From: Lasiodiplodia sp. COLG20
Taxonomy: Eukaryota; Ascomycota; Dothideomycetes; Botryosphaeriales; Botryosphaeriaceae
DNA: 64,000 bases
Reading direction: 5' to 3'
NCBI GenBank assembly: GCA_009801085.1
Contig: VNWV01000002.1
Coordinates: 3,224,001 to 3,288,000, forward strand
Shown here: piece by piece, positions 10,559 to 22,800 of the stretch
Layout: each line of letters opens with the position of its first letter
Position numbering within the stretch: position 1 is the stretch's first letter
Translations under genes and position numbers: made by a program
The notes under the pieces: generated by a model
Database searches by the model: none
The model's input: the letters and a program-made list of their open reading frames with translations, nothing else
Told to the model about the DNA's origin: nothing

Positions 10559-11791
10559 ATGAAGCGTTTGCGGGTAGAAAGGTTGGGCGGCGCCCGCGTC
10601 CTAACGCGCCTCGCACGACCACGCCCGCAGTGCCCTATCCTTCAGCAGCAACAGCAGCACTTCCAGCCTCAATGCCGCCAAATACCCTTCGTCCGGTTAC
10701 AGTCCACCAACTCGTCCACCTCGCCCAATGAGCCCCTTGACCCTGTGGAGGCTCCGGGCTCAATTGAGCCAGAGCCAGTAGAACTCGAGTCACTTCCGTC
10801 TCCCCCGATATCCGCGGCACGAGACTCGGCCAAGCTCGCTGCTCTCCACGCCCGTCTGTCGCTGCCGCCGCGAATGCCTCTTGAAACGCTTGCCCGCGCA
10901 CTCGTCGATCCGTCGGCCGACTCGAACCCGGACTTCAACAATGCCGCGCTGGCAACGCTCGGCAGTGATCTGCTGGGCGTATACACCAGCGAGCACATCA
11001 TATGCACCTACCCACGCATCCCCATGCCCGTCTTGCTCTCCGGCATGCAGGCCTATGTCGGAGACGCCGCGCTCACCACCGTCACGCGCGAATGGGGTGT
11101 CGAGACGGCGGCGGCCCCCGGCGGCGAGGTCGACCCGGGCCTGCTCCAATTCACACACTTCGAGCCGGACACCGAGTTCCTGCCCTTCCGGCGGCAGGGC
11201 AACCGGCCGAACGAGAACCGGGGGTTGGGTTGGCGCCGCGGCATGTCGTCACGGGTCGTGTACGACGACGCGTTCGGCGAGCTGCGCGGGCAGACAGTGA
11301 CCAAGGACCCGCTGCGCAGGCAGGCGGCGACGCTCGAGCAGGCCTCTGCCGGCTTCGTGCGCGCCGTCGTCGGCGCCGTGTACGCGCACGCCGGCCGCGC
11401 CGCCGCGCAGAACTTCATCCAGGCCCACTTCCTCAGCCGCCACCTTGACCTCTCCCAGCTCTTCAACTTCACGGAGCCCACCCGCGACCTGTCCAGACTG
11501 TGCGCCCGTGAGGGCTTCGAGGCCCCCGTTGCCCGCCTGCTCGCCGAGACGGGCCGTGACAGCAGACATCCGGTGTTCGTGGTTGGTGTGTACAGCGGGC
11601 GGGACAAGTTGGGAGAGGGCCCAGGCGCGAGTCTCGAGGAGGCCAGGTTCAGGGCTGCGGTTGCTGCGTTGAAGAGTTGGTACCTTTACAGCCCTCTGGA
11701 CGTCACAAAGCCCAGTGAAACGGAGGATCTCAAGAAGGAGGGCAAGAAGTGGGTGCCGAATATGGTGGATCCGGGTGAGATTGTCGTGTAA
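10559..11791 (+). CDS. MRPL3: Mitochondrial large-subunit ribosomal protein mL44 (MRPL3-like)
   Basis: One exon of 410 residues. The first 60 or so residues are basic and Arg/Gln-rich, with almost no acidic residues, as expected of a mitochondrial presequence (it includes a run of five Gln). An RNase III-like domain follows (about residues 115-290; NNAALATLGSDLLGVYTSEHII and FVRAVVGAVYAHAGRAAAQNFI). A dsRNA-binding-like domain comes next (HPVFVVGVYSGRDKLGEGPGASLEEARFRAAVAALKSWY), as in yeast Mrpl3. In the mitoribosome mL44 is structural, and the RNase III acidic catalytic residues are generally not conserved. An acidic/Pro-rich linker lies at residues 60-85. The start is the first ATG in frame with the presequence. 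Confidence 0.9.
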   Translation: MKRLRVERLGGARVLTRLARPRPQCPILQQQQQHFQPQCRQIPFVRLQSTNSSTSPNEPLDPVEAPGSIEPEPVELESLPSPPISAARDSAKLAALHARLSLPPRMPLETLARALVDPSADSNPDFNNAALATLGSDLLGVYTSEHIICTYPRIPMPVLLSGMQAYVGDAALTTVTREWGVETAAAPGGEVDPGLLQFTHFEPDTEFLPFRRQGNRPNENRGLGWRRGMSSRVVYDDAFGELRGQTVTKDPLRRQAATLEQASAGFVRAVVGAVYAHAGRAAAQNFIQAHFLSRHLDLSQLFNFTEPTRDLSRLCAREGFEAPVARLLAETGRDSRHPVFVVGVYSGRDKLGEGPGASLEEARFRAAVAALKSWYLYSPLDVTKPSETEDLKKEGKKWVPNMVDPGEIVV

Positions 11792-13203
11792 AAGGAAAAG
11801 CGAATTTCACTTCTATGGAAATCATATTTGGAATTTCTTGGGACAAGGGCAGGCATGGCATCTAAAGGCGGGGTGTATTATCTGCTTACTTGTTCTAGCA
11901 TGGGGATGGAAACGATGTATGAGGTAAAAGAAGGGTGGACAAAGACCGCTATCAGACGAAGAAGCGGTCGAGCAACTGTATCATACCAAACACGTGGAAC
12001 GCCTTCTCTGATTGTTATGAAGTGTGCCAGTATGATCACGTTGCTCAGAGATTGGCAAGACTACAACATGCGTGATCAACCCGGGGAGCATTGATATAGC
12101 CGGGGGAGCGAGAGGACTAGAACGCGGGGGTTTTGAGCAAGACGTACGGAAATGCTCAAAAGACCCTGATGTCTGTCCTCACGGCATGTTCGGCAAGTTA
12201 TGCGGGGTATGCTTTACACAAGTATGAGAATCAAAACCAGTAGCAGTAAATAAACTGGTCTTCCATAGATGCATTTCATTTGTGGATGCCTATATGGATT
12301 AGGAGACAGATACTATCTCCACCGCTACTAGTCGTCAAACAAGAAGTACGCCCAAGATGGTTGGCGGAATTGGTGGCCACTAAATCACAAGAAGCGAAAA
12401 TCGTTGCCGGGCCACAGCACCCGAGTATAGGAATTCTGTTGAGGGAGAAATGTCATTGAGAGGACCACGCTCGGTTTATGAGGCTACAGCGGCGTCATAT
12501 AGCTGTCACGGTTTGTCACCGAGCAGACAAAGCCGCACAGGTATTGTTCGCCAGGTACGGTTGATACGTAAAGGCAAATGCACCATATGAGAGCACCTGC
12601 GGATCGCAAAGCAAGCGCATAGTTCGCAGATGGGCTCTTTCAACATAAAGAGCGATCGCGATCATGGGCGGCCGACTCGACGGAGCCTGGAATGCCATTG
12701 GCTATAGTCTTGGCCTTTGAAAGAAGGATTCAAAGGCGGAAGCGCGCTGGGGTGAGAGCGCACACTGAGTCAGGCATCCCCGCCGAAATGGGGCGCACTG
12801 TGGCACTTAATCCGACCTTGCCTTGCCGTCACCACGACCCACGAGAAATTCCCACCTCGCCACCCGCTGTCAAAAGGACTTCCGATCCGTCGTCCATCGG
12901 GAACACCGGAGAGCTGCACGACCTTAATTGTCTCGTCGCACTCTTTTTTGATTCCTTCTCCCAGGCACCGCCGCTGCCTTCTCGTACGCACAACTCGGGC
13001 GTAAGAGAAAGAGCTTTAGCTTGCCTGCCTGCGACCCGCTCGCTCGTCGACAGCCCATCACAGAAACCTCGGCAGAGCCGTAGCGTTTCCGCAACCGTCG
13101 ACCGTTCGTCCGCCTCGCTGACGACAATCCGGACACCACTCGTCTACACCTACGCCACCTAGGCAACCTCACCTCCGCCCCACACACGCACCCACCGACC
13201 ACA
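11792..13203. other. Intergenic region upstream of eIF5B
   Basis: This 1.4-kb stretch contains the mL44 3' UTR and the eIF5B promoter and leader. The last 300 bp are rich in C and CG, typical of a housekeeping fungal 5' UTR. An open frame at 12692-13162 has no domain and unremarkable composition, so I do not call it a gene. Confidence 0.5.
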
Positions 13204-16200
13204 ATGCCTCCGAAGAAGAAGGGCGGCAAGAAGGCCCAGCAAGACGACTGGGAGGCCGAGCTGGGCGAGACCATCGACCCGATAGCCGCGGCCACTGAGG
13301 CAGCGAAGCAGGACGAGGCCGCCAAGGATGCCGCCGAGGATGAGGAAGAGACGGGCGGCGGCGGCGGCGGTCTGATGGCCGCCCTGCGCAAGAACAAGGG
13401 CAAGCGTGCCAAGAAGGGCAAGGTCGTCAATGACTTCGTCGAGGGCGAGGAAGCGCCCGGCTCTGGCGATGCGAGCGGCGTGCAGACCCCGCAGCAGGAG
13501 GACCTCGCTGCCAAGGCGCCCGAGGAGGCCAACATGGACGACGATGACCTCTTCGGCCCCGTGAAGAAGGGCAAGGGCGGCAAGCAGCAGCAGCAGCAGC
13601 AGAAGAAGCAGCCGGAGAAGGAGGCCGACGAGGAGGACGAGGGCGCGGGCCGCATGAAGTCGAAGAAGGAAAAGGAAAAGGAGAAGAAGGAGCGCGAAAA
13701 GCAGCGGAAGAAGGAGCAGGCTGCTAAGAAGAAGACCGCTGCGCCCCCGCCCGCTCCCAAGGCCGAGCCCGCGAAGGCTGCTGAGGCGAAGACCGAGGCT
13801 GAGCCTGCCCCAGAGCCCGAGAAGCCTGCCGCAGGTGGCAAGAAGAAGAAGCTCAACCCGGCCCTCCTCGCTCTTCAGAAGCAGCAGGAAGAGAGGAAAC
13901 GTCTCGAGGAGGAGCAGGCCCGCGTGCTCGCGGAAGAGAAGAAGCGTATCGAGGAGGAGGAGCGCATGGCCGAGGAGGAAGAGCAGAAGAAGGCCGAGGC
14001 CAGAGCTCTCAAGAAGCAGAAGGAAAAGGAGAAGATCGAGCAGCTCAAGCGCGAGGGCAAATACATGACCAAGGCCCAGAAGGAAGCGCAAAGACAGGCC
14101 GAGCTCCGTATGAAGCAGATGATCGCCAGCGGCGCCAAGGTTGCCGGTCTTGAGGATCCTGAAGCTAAGAAGAAGCCCGTCTACGACAGGAAGAAGAAGG
14201 GCAAGAAGCAGGCCCCTGCGGAGACGCCCAAGGTCGATGAAAAGGCCGAGGAGGAGGCTCGCAAGAAGCTCGAAGAACTCAAGCTCAAGGAGGAACAAGA
14301 GAAGAAGGCCGCCGAGGAGGCTGAGAAGGCCAAGAAGGAAGCTGAGGCTAAGAAGGCCGAAGAAGAGGATGACCTTGACGACTGGGAGGCCCTTGCCGAT
14401 AAGGAGGAGGGCGTCAACATGGACGGCGTCAAGGACAGCTGGGACGCTGCCTCCGACGAGGAAGATGCCAAGCCGAACGGCAAGCCTTCGGCCAACGGCA
14501 AGAAGGCTGCCGGATCCGACTCCGAGTCTGAGGAAGATTCCGAGGACGAGTCCTCGGATGAAGAAGAAATGACTGCCGCCGAGAAGGCCGAGGCTGCCCG
14601 TAAGGCTGCAGCTGCGGAGCGCCGTAAGCAACAGCACGAGGCTGCCCTCGCCGCCCGGTCAAAGGACGACCTCCGTTCCCCTATTTGCTGTATTCTTGGA
14701 CACGTCGATACTGGTAAGACCAAGTTGCTTGACAAGATTCGTCAAACGAACGTCCAAGAAGGCGAAGCCGGTGGTATCACCCAGCAGATTGGTGCCACTT
14801 ACTTCCCTGTTGACGCGTTGAAGAAGAAGACGAACGTTGTCAACAAGGATGGCTCGTTCGAGTTCAAGATCCCCGGTCTCCTCGTCATTGACACGCCTGG
14901 TCACGAGTCTTTCACTAACCTCCGATCTCGCGGTTCCTCCCTTTGCAACATCGCCATTCTCGTCGTTGATATCATGCACGGTCTTGAGCCTCAAACTCTT
15001 GAGTCTATGAGACTGCTGCGTGACAAGAAGACTCCGTTCATTGTCGCACTCAACAAGATCGACCGTCTTTACGGTTGGAAGAAGATCGACAACAACGGTT
15101 TCCGCGAGAGTTTGTCCTTCCAGAACAAGGCTGTCCAGAATGAGTTCAGAGACCGTCTCGAAAAGACCAAGGTGGCTTTTGCCGAGCAGGGTTTCAACTC
15201 TGAGCTGTTCTACGAGAACAAGTCCATGGCCCGCTACGTCTCCCTCGTGCCCACGTCTGCCCACACGGGTGAGGGTATTCCCGACATGCTTAAGCTCATC
15301 ACCACTTTGACCCAGGAACGTATGACCAACAGCCTGATGTATCTCTCTGAGGTCGAGGCGACGGTTCTTGAGGTTAAGGTCGTCGAAGGTCTTGGTACCA
15401 CCATCGATGTCATCCTGTCCAACGGTGTGTTGAATGAAGGTGACCGAATCGTTCTTTGCGGTACACAAGGAGCCATATCAACGAATATTCGTGCTCTCCT
15501 AACACCGGCGGAGATGAAGGAACTGCGTATCAAGTCGCAGTACGTGCACAACAAGACAATCAAGGCCGCCATGGGTATCAAGATTGCTGCTGAAGGTCTT
15601 GACAACGCTGTTGCCGGTTCGCGTCTCATGGTCGTTGGTCCTGATGACGATGAGGAGGACCTGGAAGAAGAGGTAAGCTGCACAATGTTACTTTACCAAA
15701 ATCAGAACGCTAACAGGTAATAGGTCATGGGTGATCTTGAGAACCTTCTGTCGCGCATCTCCAAGACCGGTCGTGGTGTCAGTGTCCAGGCGTCTACTCT
15801 TGGTTCGCTGGAAGCCCTTCTCGAGTTCTTGCGCGTGTCTAAGATTCCCGTCGCCAACATTTCGATTGGCCCTGTGTTCAAGCGTGATGTCATGCAGTGT
15901 GGTATTATGCTTGAAAAGGCTAAGGAATATGCTGTCATGCTCTGTTTCGACGTGCGTGTTGACAAGGAAGCGCGCGAGTATGCGGACCAGAACGGCATCA
16001 AGATTTTCGAGGCGGACATCATTTACCACCTGTTCGACTCTTTCACGGCTCACATGAAGGAACTGGAGGAGCAGCGCAAGGAGGAGAGCAAGATGCTTGC
16101 TGTCTTCCCCTGCGTGCTTCGTCCTGTCGCCGTCTTCAACAAGAAGGACCCTATCGTCGTCGGTGTCGATGTCATCGAAGGAAACCTCAAGCTTCTCACG

Positions 16201-16509
16201 CCCATCTGCGCCATCAAGGAAAACCCCGTCACCAAACAGAAGGAAATCATCCAACTTGGTCGCGTGCAGTCGATCGAGCGTGATCACAAGCAGATCGCTG
16301 TCTGCAAGAAGGGTCAGCCGTCGGTCGCTGTCAAGATCGAAGGCCCCAACCAGCCGCTGTATGGTCGTCACCTCGAGGAGAAGGATACCTTGTACAGTTT
16401 GATCTCGCGCCAGAGCATCGACACGCTCAAGGAGTTCTTCAGAGCCGACGTCACCATGGATGAGTGGGCATTGATCAAGAAGCTGAAGCCGATGTTCGAT
16501 ATTCCTTAG
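13204..16509 (+). CDS. FUN12: Translation initiation factor eIF5B (subunit-joining GTPase)
   Basis: Exons 13204-15672 and 15724-16509 give 1084 residues. The first 480 or so residues are low-complexity Lys/Glu/Ala-rich sequence with long charged helices, as in other eIF5Bs. The GTPase domain follows: G1 [12 protein letters not shown] (about residue 499), switch [10 protein letters not shown] (about 563), G4 NKIDR (about 617). Domains II, III and IV follow ([12 protein letters not shown]; final [18 protein letters not shown]). The factor catalyses 60S subunit joining after start-codon selection. The single intron (51 nt) ends with two tandem acceptors, AACAG and TAATAG; only the second keeps the frame. 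The antisense strand of the charged region is stop-free over nearly 500 codons, a composition effect. Confidence 0.97.
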
Positions 16510-16943
16510 ATAAATTGCGGCGGAGTGCAGTGCGGTTGTTTGATGAGGTACAAAAGTTCCCCTGTCTCTCATTCTCATGCATGATGGATGTTGAGATGAA
16601 TGGACGAAATGGCATTCTTATATTTATTTCCGTTGCTGTAGTTTTGCTACGACATGGCGTTCGTTAAAAGGTTGGCTTTTGTGCCTTTCGTTCTCTCTTT
16701 CCTTTTCTGGAGGAGCGTGTTTGACCAGCGCGCATTCATCCACCCCACTCGCTCGCTAGCCCGTTGGGTAAAAGGTTAATAGATAATGAGAGCATTGGGT
16801 CCCGACAAACCTCCGCGTCTTTCGACAGTACCGCACAGGGCCTTCCTTTTTCTTGGATTGGCCTTTTACTGATTATCAGATTTAGAGAAACACGGCAACT
16901 GCCACAGTCGCTTTCCCGCTTCTCTCCAAGTTCCATACTCATC
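16510..16943. other. Convergent intergenic region
   Basis: This 434-bp stretch lies between two genes that converge (eIF5B and the membrane protein). It is T-rich near 16620-16700 and should contain both 3' ends. Nothing else is seen. Confidence 0.5.
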
Positions 16944-17729
16944 TCAATAGGACCCCTTCTTCTCCACGCCCGAATCCAGCTCCACTGGCCGCGTCACCTC
17001 GTCCCCCGGCAACTCCTGCACCACTGGCATCTGTGCCGTGTCACCCATCATTTCCGCCCTGCCAGACACCCGGTCCTGCATTTCCCCCACATTGCTGCCA
17101 GCGCACATGTCCAACGGTGCCGTTCCTCCGCCAGGAACGGGCTGATAGACGTGCGGCGGCCTGCCATAGCCAGTCTCCGCCACACTAACCGCTGCCGCAC
17201 TCTCCGCCCTTCTTTTCCTCCTCCTGCGCACGCACAGCAGGAACACGACGGCGCCCACCACGAGCCCCACGACGATGAACGCGCCAACCGCTACCCCCGC
17301 GATCGCGCCGGCGGATAGGGATACACCGCTGCTGCTGCTGCTATTCGTCGAACTGGTGTATCCCCCATTCGAAACGACCACGCAGTCCCCGTCGCCCGAG
17401 CACGCCGTCACGGACGCTCCCGTGTTGCTGTCAGTCGTCGTCGCGGTAGCGGACCCGATGGTGGTGGTGGCATCGCTGGCTAGTGTGGCGACGGCGTTGG
17501 CGGTCGAGAAGCCGGGCAGGCGGCAGAGCGTTTGGCCGCTGCTGGATGAGGAGGAGGGCAGCACGCATTGGTGGGCGGCGTCGCAGCAGTAGCCGTTGCC
17601 GCAGTCGGTGTGGGCGAGGCCGCAGGAGTAGCGCGGGTGGAGGGGGTGGAGGTCGTCGCTGTTGGTTTCGGAGGAGGATTGCGTGCCGTGGATGAGGAGT
17701 GAGGCGCTGTACGCGGGATAGAGGGCCAT
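16944..17729 (-). CDS. Single-pass membrane protein with Cys-rich N-terminal and Ser/Thr-rich region
   Basis: One exon of 261 residues. A compact cysteine cluster (CGLAHTDCGNGYCCDAAHQC, about residues 36-55) is followed by a Ser/Thr/Ala-rich low-complexity stretch. One strong membrane helix follows (AGVAVGAFIVVGLVVGAVVFLLCV, about residues 144-167), then a basic stop-transfer RRRRKRR and a Pro/Gly-rich cytoplasmic tail. This layout recalls fungal Mid2-like or WSC-type cell-surface sensors. However, no clear signal peptide precedes the Cys cluster, so the true start may lie in an unseen upstream exon, or the protein may be a different kind of type I-like protein. The minus-strand sequence just before the ATG is A-rich (T runs at 17744-17765 on the plus strand). 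I do not recognise a specific family. Confidence 0.7.
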   Translation of the reverse strand: MALYPAYSASLLIHGTQSSSETNSDDLHPLHPRYSCGLAHTDCGNGYCCDAAHQCVLPSSSSSSGQTLCRLPGFSTANAVATLASDATTTIGSATATTTDSNTGASVTACSGDGDCVVVSNGGYTSSTNSSSSSGVSLSAGAIAGVAVGAFIVVGLVVGAVVFLLCVRRRRKRRAESAAAVSVAETGYGRPPHVYQPVPGGGTAPLDMCAGSNVGEMQDRVSGRAEMMGDTAQMPVVQELPGDEVTRPVELDSGVEKKGSY

Positions 17730-19859
17730 CGTTTTCGGTTTTATTTTTTTTTGTTTTTTTTTTTTGCTATGGTTGTTCGAGTTGGTTCAAAGGGAGAGCG
17801 AGAGCAGCGTCTTTCTCGGTTTCGGCTGTGTTCACCAAGGTGGAGATATAAATATTTAAAGACCTTTGCTCCCGACAGAACAGGGAAACCTTAAGGCACA
17901 TTTTCGGCACCAATGATCCTTGACACAGTGGATCCATCAATCCTAAATCTATGAGCACAATAGGCGGGTGCCATCTCTTGCCTTTCGAATGATGGAGGAG
18001 GCGTCCCGCAACGCACAGAAGTTGGCTGTCGATTACCCTAACGGGAAATCCGAAGGAGCGGTGCGGGTTGCGCTAATCGTACCAACACCGTACTTGGTGT
18101 TTTGTCCGTTGATCGTTCAATGGGTGACTCCATTAATCTGTGAAGGTAGAGATCGCCATAAAGCTTGTTCAGCCACTTGCTTCTTCGAATGGACGGTATG
18201 ACGGGGTTGCAATTGCCACCTTGTTGCCCATCAATGTTACTGCTTCTAAAGAAGCCATTTGCATATAAGCCTCCTTACACTTTTCTTCTTTTCAGCCAGC
18301 CTACCCTTTATCATTTCATGGAATTAGGAAAACTACGCTTGGGAAAATCACGTTGCCATCATGAGTTAAGTAGTAGTCAATTTGGAAAGGTGGTATACAA
18401 CTTGCAAATTAAACTTCGGTTGATACTTGCTTGTTAGCGGTACCCTCAAGTGAGACCGTGCGAGACCTTGGAATTTGATTGGCGGCAGAACGCCTTACCG
18501 CCTAATAATCCCTACCGCCAAGTGGGCGAGTTTCGTGAGATTGTACGGTACTCAAATGCTTATTCGGACAGGCTCACCAATACCTGCCTTCCACAATGAG
18601 AGCAAGGGTGATGTATATGTACTATCAAAGGCCAAATGTATATGGTCTTGCGTCAACCAGTGAACTTTATCTACACTAACTCACAACCCTAGTCTCGTGC
18701 CCGATAGACACCAGATACGTCTCATGACAGGAAACAGCGCAGGGCATAATCCAAATGCAGAGACGCACAGGATCGTCCGTGCGCTAACACTCCCGTGAAG
18801 ATAATTATTTTATACCCTGCATATGGTCTTAAAAACCACGACCTTGTACTGATCAAAAGAGAGTAATGAGTTCTTCCAACGATAACACAAAGCAAAGATT
18901 GAAAGAAGTTCACTGGAGCTTCTCCCTGTCTAGCTTTGATAGCTACTGGCCGTACGCGCGGCCCCATGGGCGTCACTGACCCAGAAGTTATACAAACAAC
19001 GACAATGCGAATCAACATCGAGCACGCAGTGCCTCATCCCATCACTAAGCCAACATGCTGACCGTCATCAGCTTACCGAAAAGACCTATGCCAAGCTCAC
19101 GCATCACTTGCTGCGCCCCTGTGTCAGCAACAGTTTCTGGCAGAGGCCGCGCAAGCAACGGATACGTACCTGCCTCACCCGCGTCTCGCATCATCAGAAA
19201 GCGCCTGACGTACGTGCATGACCATCAACCTTACGAGCTTCCCGCCCTCCCGCCGATGTTCGAGAACCATCTACCGCCACGATCCGAACGGCCTGGACCC
19301 CACCGAATCTCGTATGGGACAGATTGGCTTGTTCCTATTCGCAGATCGCTAGAGGATCTCACGACTTGTTTTGCTCTCACTGCGACCACGCAATTCACGA
19401 TGGCTACTGCGGTAACCAATTGGACACACTGAAACACACCGCAAGAAGAAGAGCCAAATTTTACTACGTAATGTCTAGCTCTCCGTACCCCTTTGTCTGA
19501 TTACCGCTAAAGGAACGACGGAAACAAAACACATGCCTACCTCCTGAGCCCTAAAAAATTACAACCGCGCCTGTCCCGACAAGCAAGGAATGATACGCTA
19601 ACAATATCGACAGAAGATACAGCAACAAATACTGTGCGCATGCGATTCGAATGGTGTGAGTGAGTTTGATCAGATCGTCTCGTTTACTTACGACTATTCC
19701 AAGCGGGAATAAAAAGAGCCCATTACCACTTCGATCGTTATAAAAAAAGCAAGTACTCCCAAATCAAAAAGTTCCGTTCATCTTTTTAGCCCGAAGCTAT
19801 GCATAAAAATCGAAAGAGCCAGCATTAGAAGGAAGACAAATTCTCCTCCTCATATACAA
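17730..19859. other. Intergenic region downstream of the class V chitin synthase
   Basis: This 2.1-kb stretch is more AT-rich than the flanking genes. It holds the promoter of the membrane-protein gene on one side and the csmA 3' UTR on the other. Open frames, including 19055-19432, lack recognisable motifs. No tRNA-like B box or repeat was seen. Confidence 0.45.
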
Positions 19860-22800
19860 TTACATCTGGCCACTCAGAATAGCCTCCGTTGCACCTGTGA
19901 TAGAACTTTTGTCAGCTGTCTGTTTAGCGTATGAGATATAGGTTGTAACTTACTGCTAATGAAGTGCCTCTTCGGATCCAGGTTGACACCAAACCTGCGC
20001 TCCAGCTCGTTCTTAATACTCTTCTTGGTGACCGTCATTAGATCTGCCGTGGCCAAGATGTTCCTAATCTCCGCGAGCAAGGCATCCTCGTTCGGCAGGG
20101 GGCCGTGCATGTCAGACATCTCCATGCCGTCACCATAGCCGTAGTTCGACTGCGCAAGTGAGAGGCGAGAACTGTTTCCAAAGCGCGGGGGTTCCAGGTG
20201 AGACATAGGACGCGAAGGCGGGTAGCCGTATTCGGAGCCAGAGCCACCATTGGCACCCCAGTAGGCCTTGGTTCCGTAGGACATGCCAGAGATTTCGGAG
20301 CGGTCGTCGCGTTGCGTCTGGGCCTCCCAGAGCTCGGCTTGGTACTCTTCCCACTTCTTCTTCGGGATGCTGTTCGGGTCGAACTTGCCCTCGTCCGAGA
20401 CGACAATCTTCTGACCCTTCTCACCAGTAACGACACGAGTGTTACCCCAGGAGAAGTCATCCATATGCCAGAAAGCGTACAGGGGCAGACCAAGCGAGAA
20501 GATAGGAGTGGCCAAGATGTAGATGATCATCCAACCAATCATCTCCCACTTACGGCGCACAATGAAAATAATGGCCTGAAGACCGTAGATGGCACCAAGC
20601 AGAATGAACGTCATAATCGGAACGGTGTCGGGGTGAGTGGCCAGGAGAACGATCATGTAGACAAGGTAGCCGACGATAACAGGCTGGACAACCGTCGAGA
20701 GCAGATCCAGGAAAACGACGAATCTCATACTGAAACAGCAGAAACCGCACAGCTGTTGCAGCGGGATAAGCTCCATAAGGTTGTGCACGGTAGAGTTGAT
20801 CCAGCGACGACGTTGAGACATGAAGACCTTGAAGCTATCCGGAGCAATGGTCCACGCATGAGCACGCATAATGTACTTGGTCTTGTACATAGCGTGGTAC
20901 TTGAGCAGGAGGGTGGTCAGATATCTGTCTTCACCGAGGTGCAACAGGTTCTTCATGTGGAGCGTATCGACACGGTTGACGGCGTAGTTGTCGACAACTT
21001 CCTTGCTGACGAAGAGAGGCTTTCCGCTTTCGGCGGCACGGATTCGGTACATCGAGAAACAACCTGGCAAACAAGTGACGGAACCGAAGAGAGATTCGAA
21101 GGCCTTTGTAAGGTTGTGGGAGATGTAGTATTCGTACACCTGCATCATGGTGACAAACGACGACTTCGCGTTGCTGAGTGCCGTTTCACCACAGACAGCG
21201 ATCAGGCGTGTGTCGTGAAGGAACGATGCAATAAAGCGAGTGGCGGCATCCGGAGCGACGACAGTATCGGCATCGATTTGCAGCAGGAACTCATAGAACG
21301 TCGGATTGACTCCAATGATGTTCCGGATCTGGTGGTGCATTTCGAGTTCCATGGGCGTCATCGCCAAGTTGTAGTGGACGCGGTTGAGGAAGCGCATGAG
21401 AACCATCTGGGAGTCACGCTTACCACGGTTACCAGGCTTCTGGACCTCGGACGGCTTGCCGACCTTGACAACCACAATGAACGGAACGATGTGGCCCTGC
21501 ACCTCGTACAAACCGGAGTAGATCTTGCCCATGTTGTGCTGCTTCATACCCTCTCCCAAGCTTTCAAAGCTCAAAGGCTCAGGATCGACTGCCTCAGAAA
21601 CGCCCAAAATGTCAAGGACGATCCTGGGCGTGGGTCTGTCGTTACCTTGTCCGATAATCATACCGTCACAGACGATGAAGAGGAGCTTGCGCTTGTCGTC
21701 GTACTTCATACGGGCTGCGGAATCGATGGCACGGCGCAGAGAATCCTCATCTTCGGTATACACTGGAACAGTGCAAATAACGAACTTGTCCAGATTTTCT
21801 GGCACCGTCTTCCTTGTGAATTGAAGCGCAGCCAAGAACTTGAAACCGATGACAGAAACGAGAAGGATCGAAATGCCGAGGAGAAGCCACTTGGCAAAGA
21901 CACACCTGGTGGAGTTACGGGTGTCGACATCACCGACGTAGAAGAGGTAGTCGAGACAGCCTTGCATGTTGTTCCGCATGGAAGTGTTGTAGTTCAGGGC
22001 ATCCCAGTACTTCGAGATATCCTGACCGGCTCTAGTTTGGAACAGCGTGACAAGGTTGTCGTCCATGAAGTCTGCGTCGATACCAGTCTTTGTGCCGTTG
22101 TACCACCATGGGAACTGTGGATCACGGCCACCGACGAGATAAGATGTGAAGTCGTAGACCTTGCTGTTCAAGATAGCGATGGAGTTTTGCTTCTTGGCGA
22201 GAGTCTTGACATACTGAGCGCTGTAGCCGACACGGCCTTTCATGTAGTTGGCCTTCAGGTAAGTTTGCTGTTCCCACCACCAATCCGGTCGGCTATCGTT
22301 AGTAGCCCACCTGAAATCGTGGTACCTGGCATTGTTGTCCGTAGTGCTGACCGTCGAGTCGGTGTCCGAGTAGTTGTTTCGCTTGTAGTCGAGTTGAACC
22401 GCCGGGTGGATAGAGCCGTCCTTTCCGTTGCAGAGAGCAGAGACCTGGACCGGGAAGATGTTCGTCGCATCCTTGCCGGCGTACTTCTTCAACTGCGTAG
22501 TCGAAACGATCTTAGGGTAGTGAATAGGCATGAAAGCGCCGAGATCGTAGACGACGCCACGAATGGCGATGTACGAACCCTTGCCGTTCTTTCCGTTGTA
22601 GGATGTGAGCTCCGATTCCGAGTAGACGTGTTGAGTAGGGCAAATAAGCGCTGGGAAACCGATCATGAAGAAAATGACCATAGCGCACAACAGCCAGATG
22701 AGCATGTTGATAGCGAGCTTTTCCCTCCAGGCCACACGAACATCTTGGCGAGGCATTCTGCCAATCTTCCGGATCGCCCAATCGGGCGTCCACCAAGTAA

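Noticed and set aside
12692..13162. 156-codon open frame just upstream of eIF5B
   Set aside because: No motif and pyrimidine-rich leader composition. At most an untested uORF.
13159..14637. 492-codon minus-strand open frame opposite eIF5B
   Set aside because: It is the antisense of Lys/Glu-rich repeats and gives a Leu-rich pseudo-membrane protein. Composition artefact.
19055..19432. 125-codon open frame downstream of csmA
   Set aside because: No recognisable domain, splice pattern or conserved look; treated as chance.
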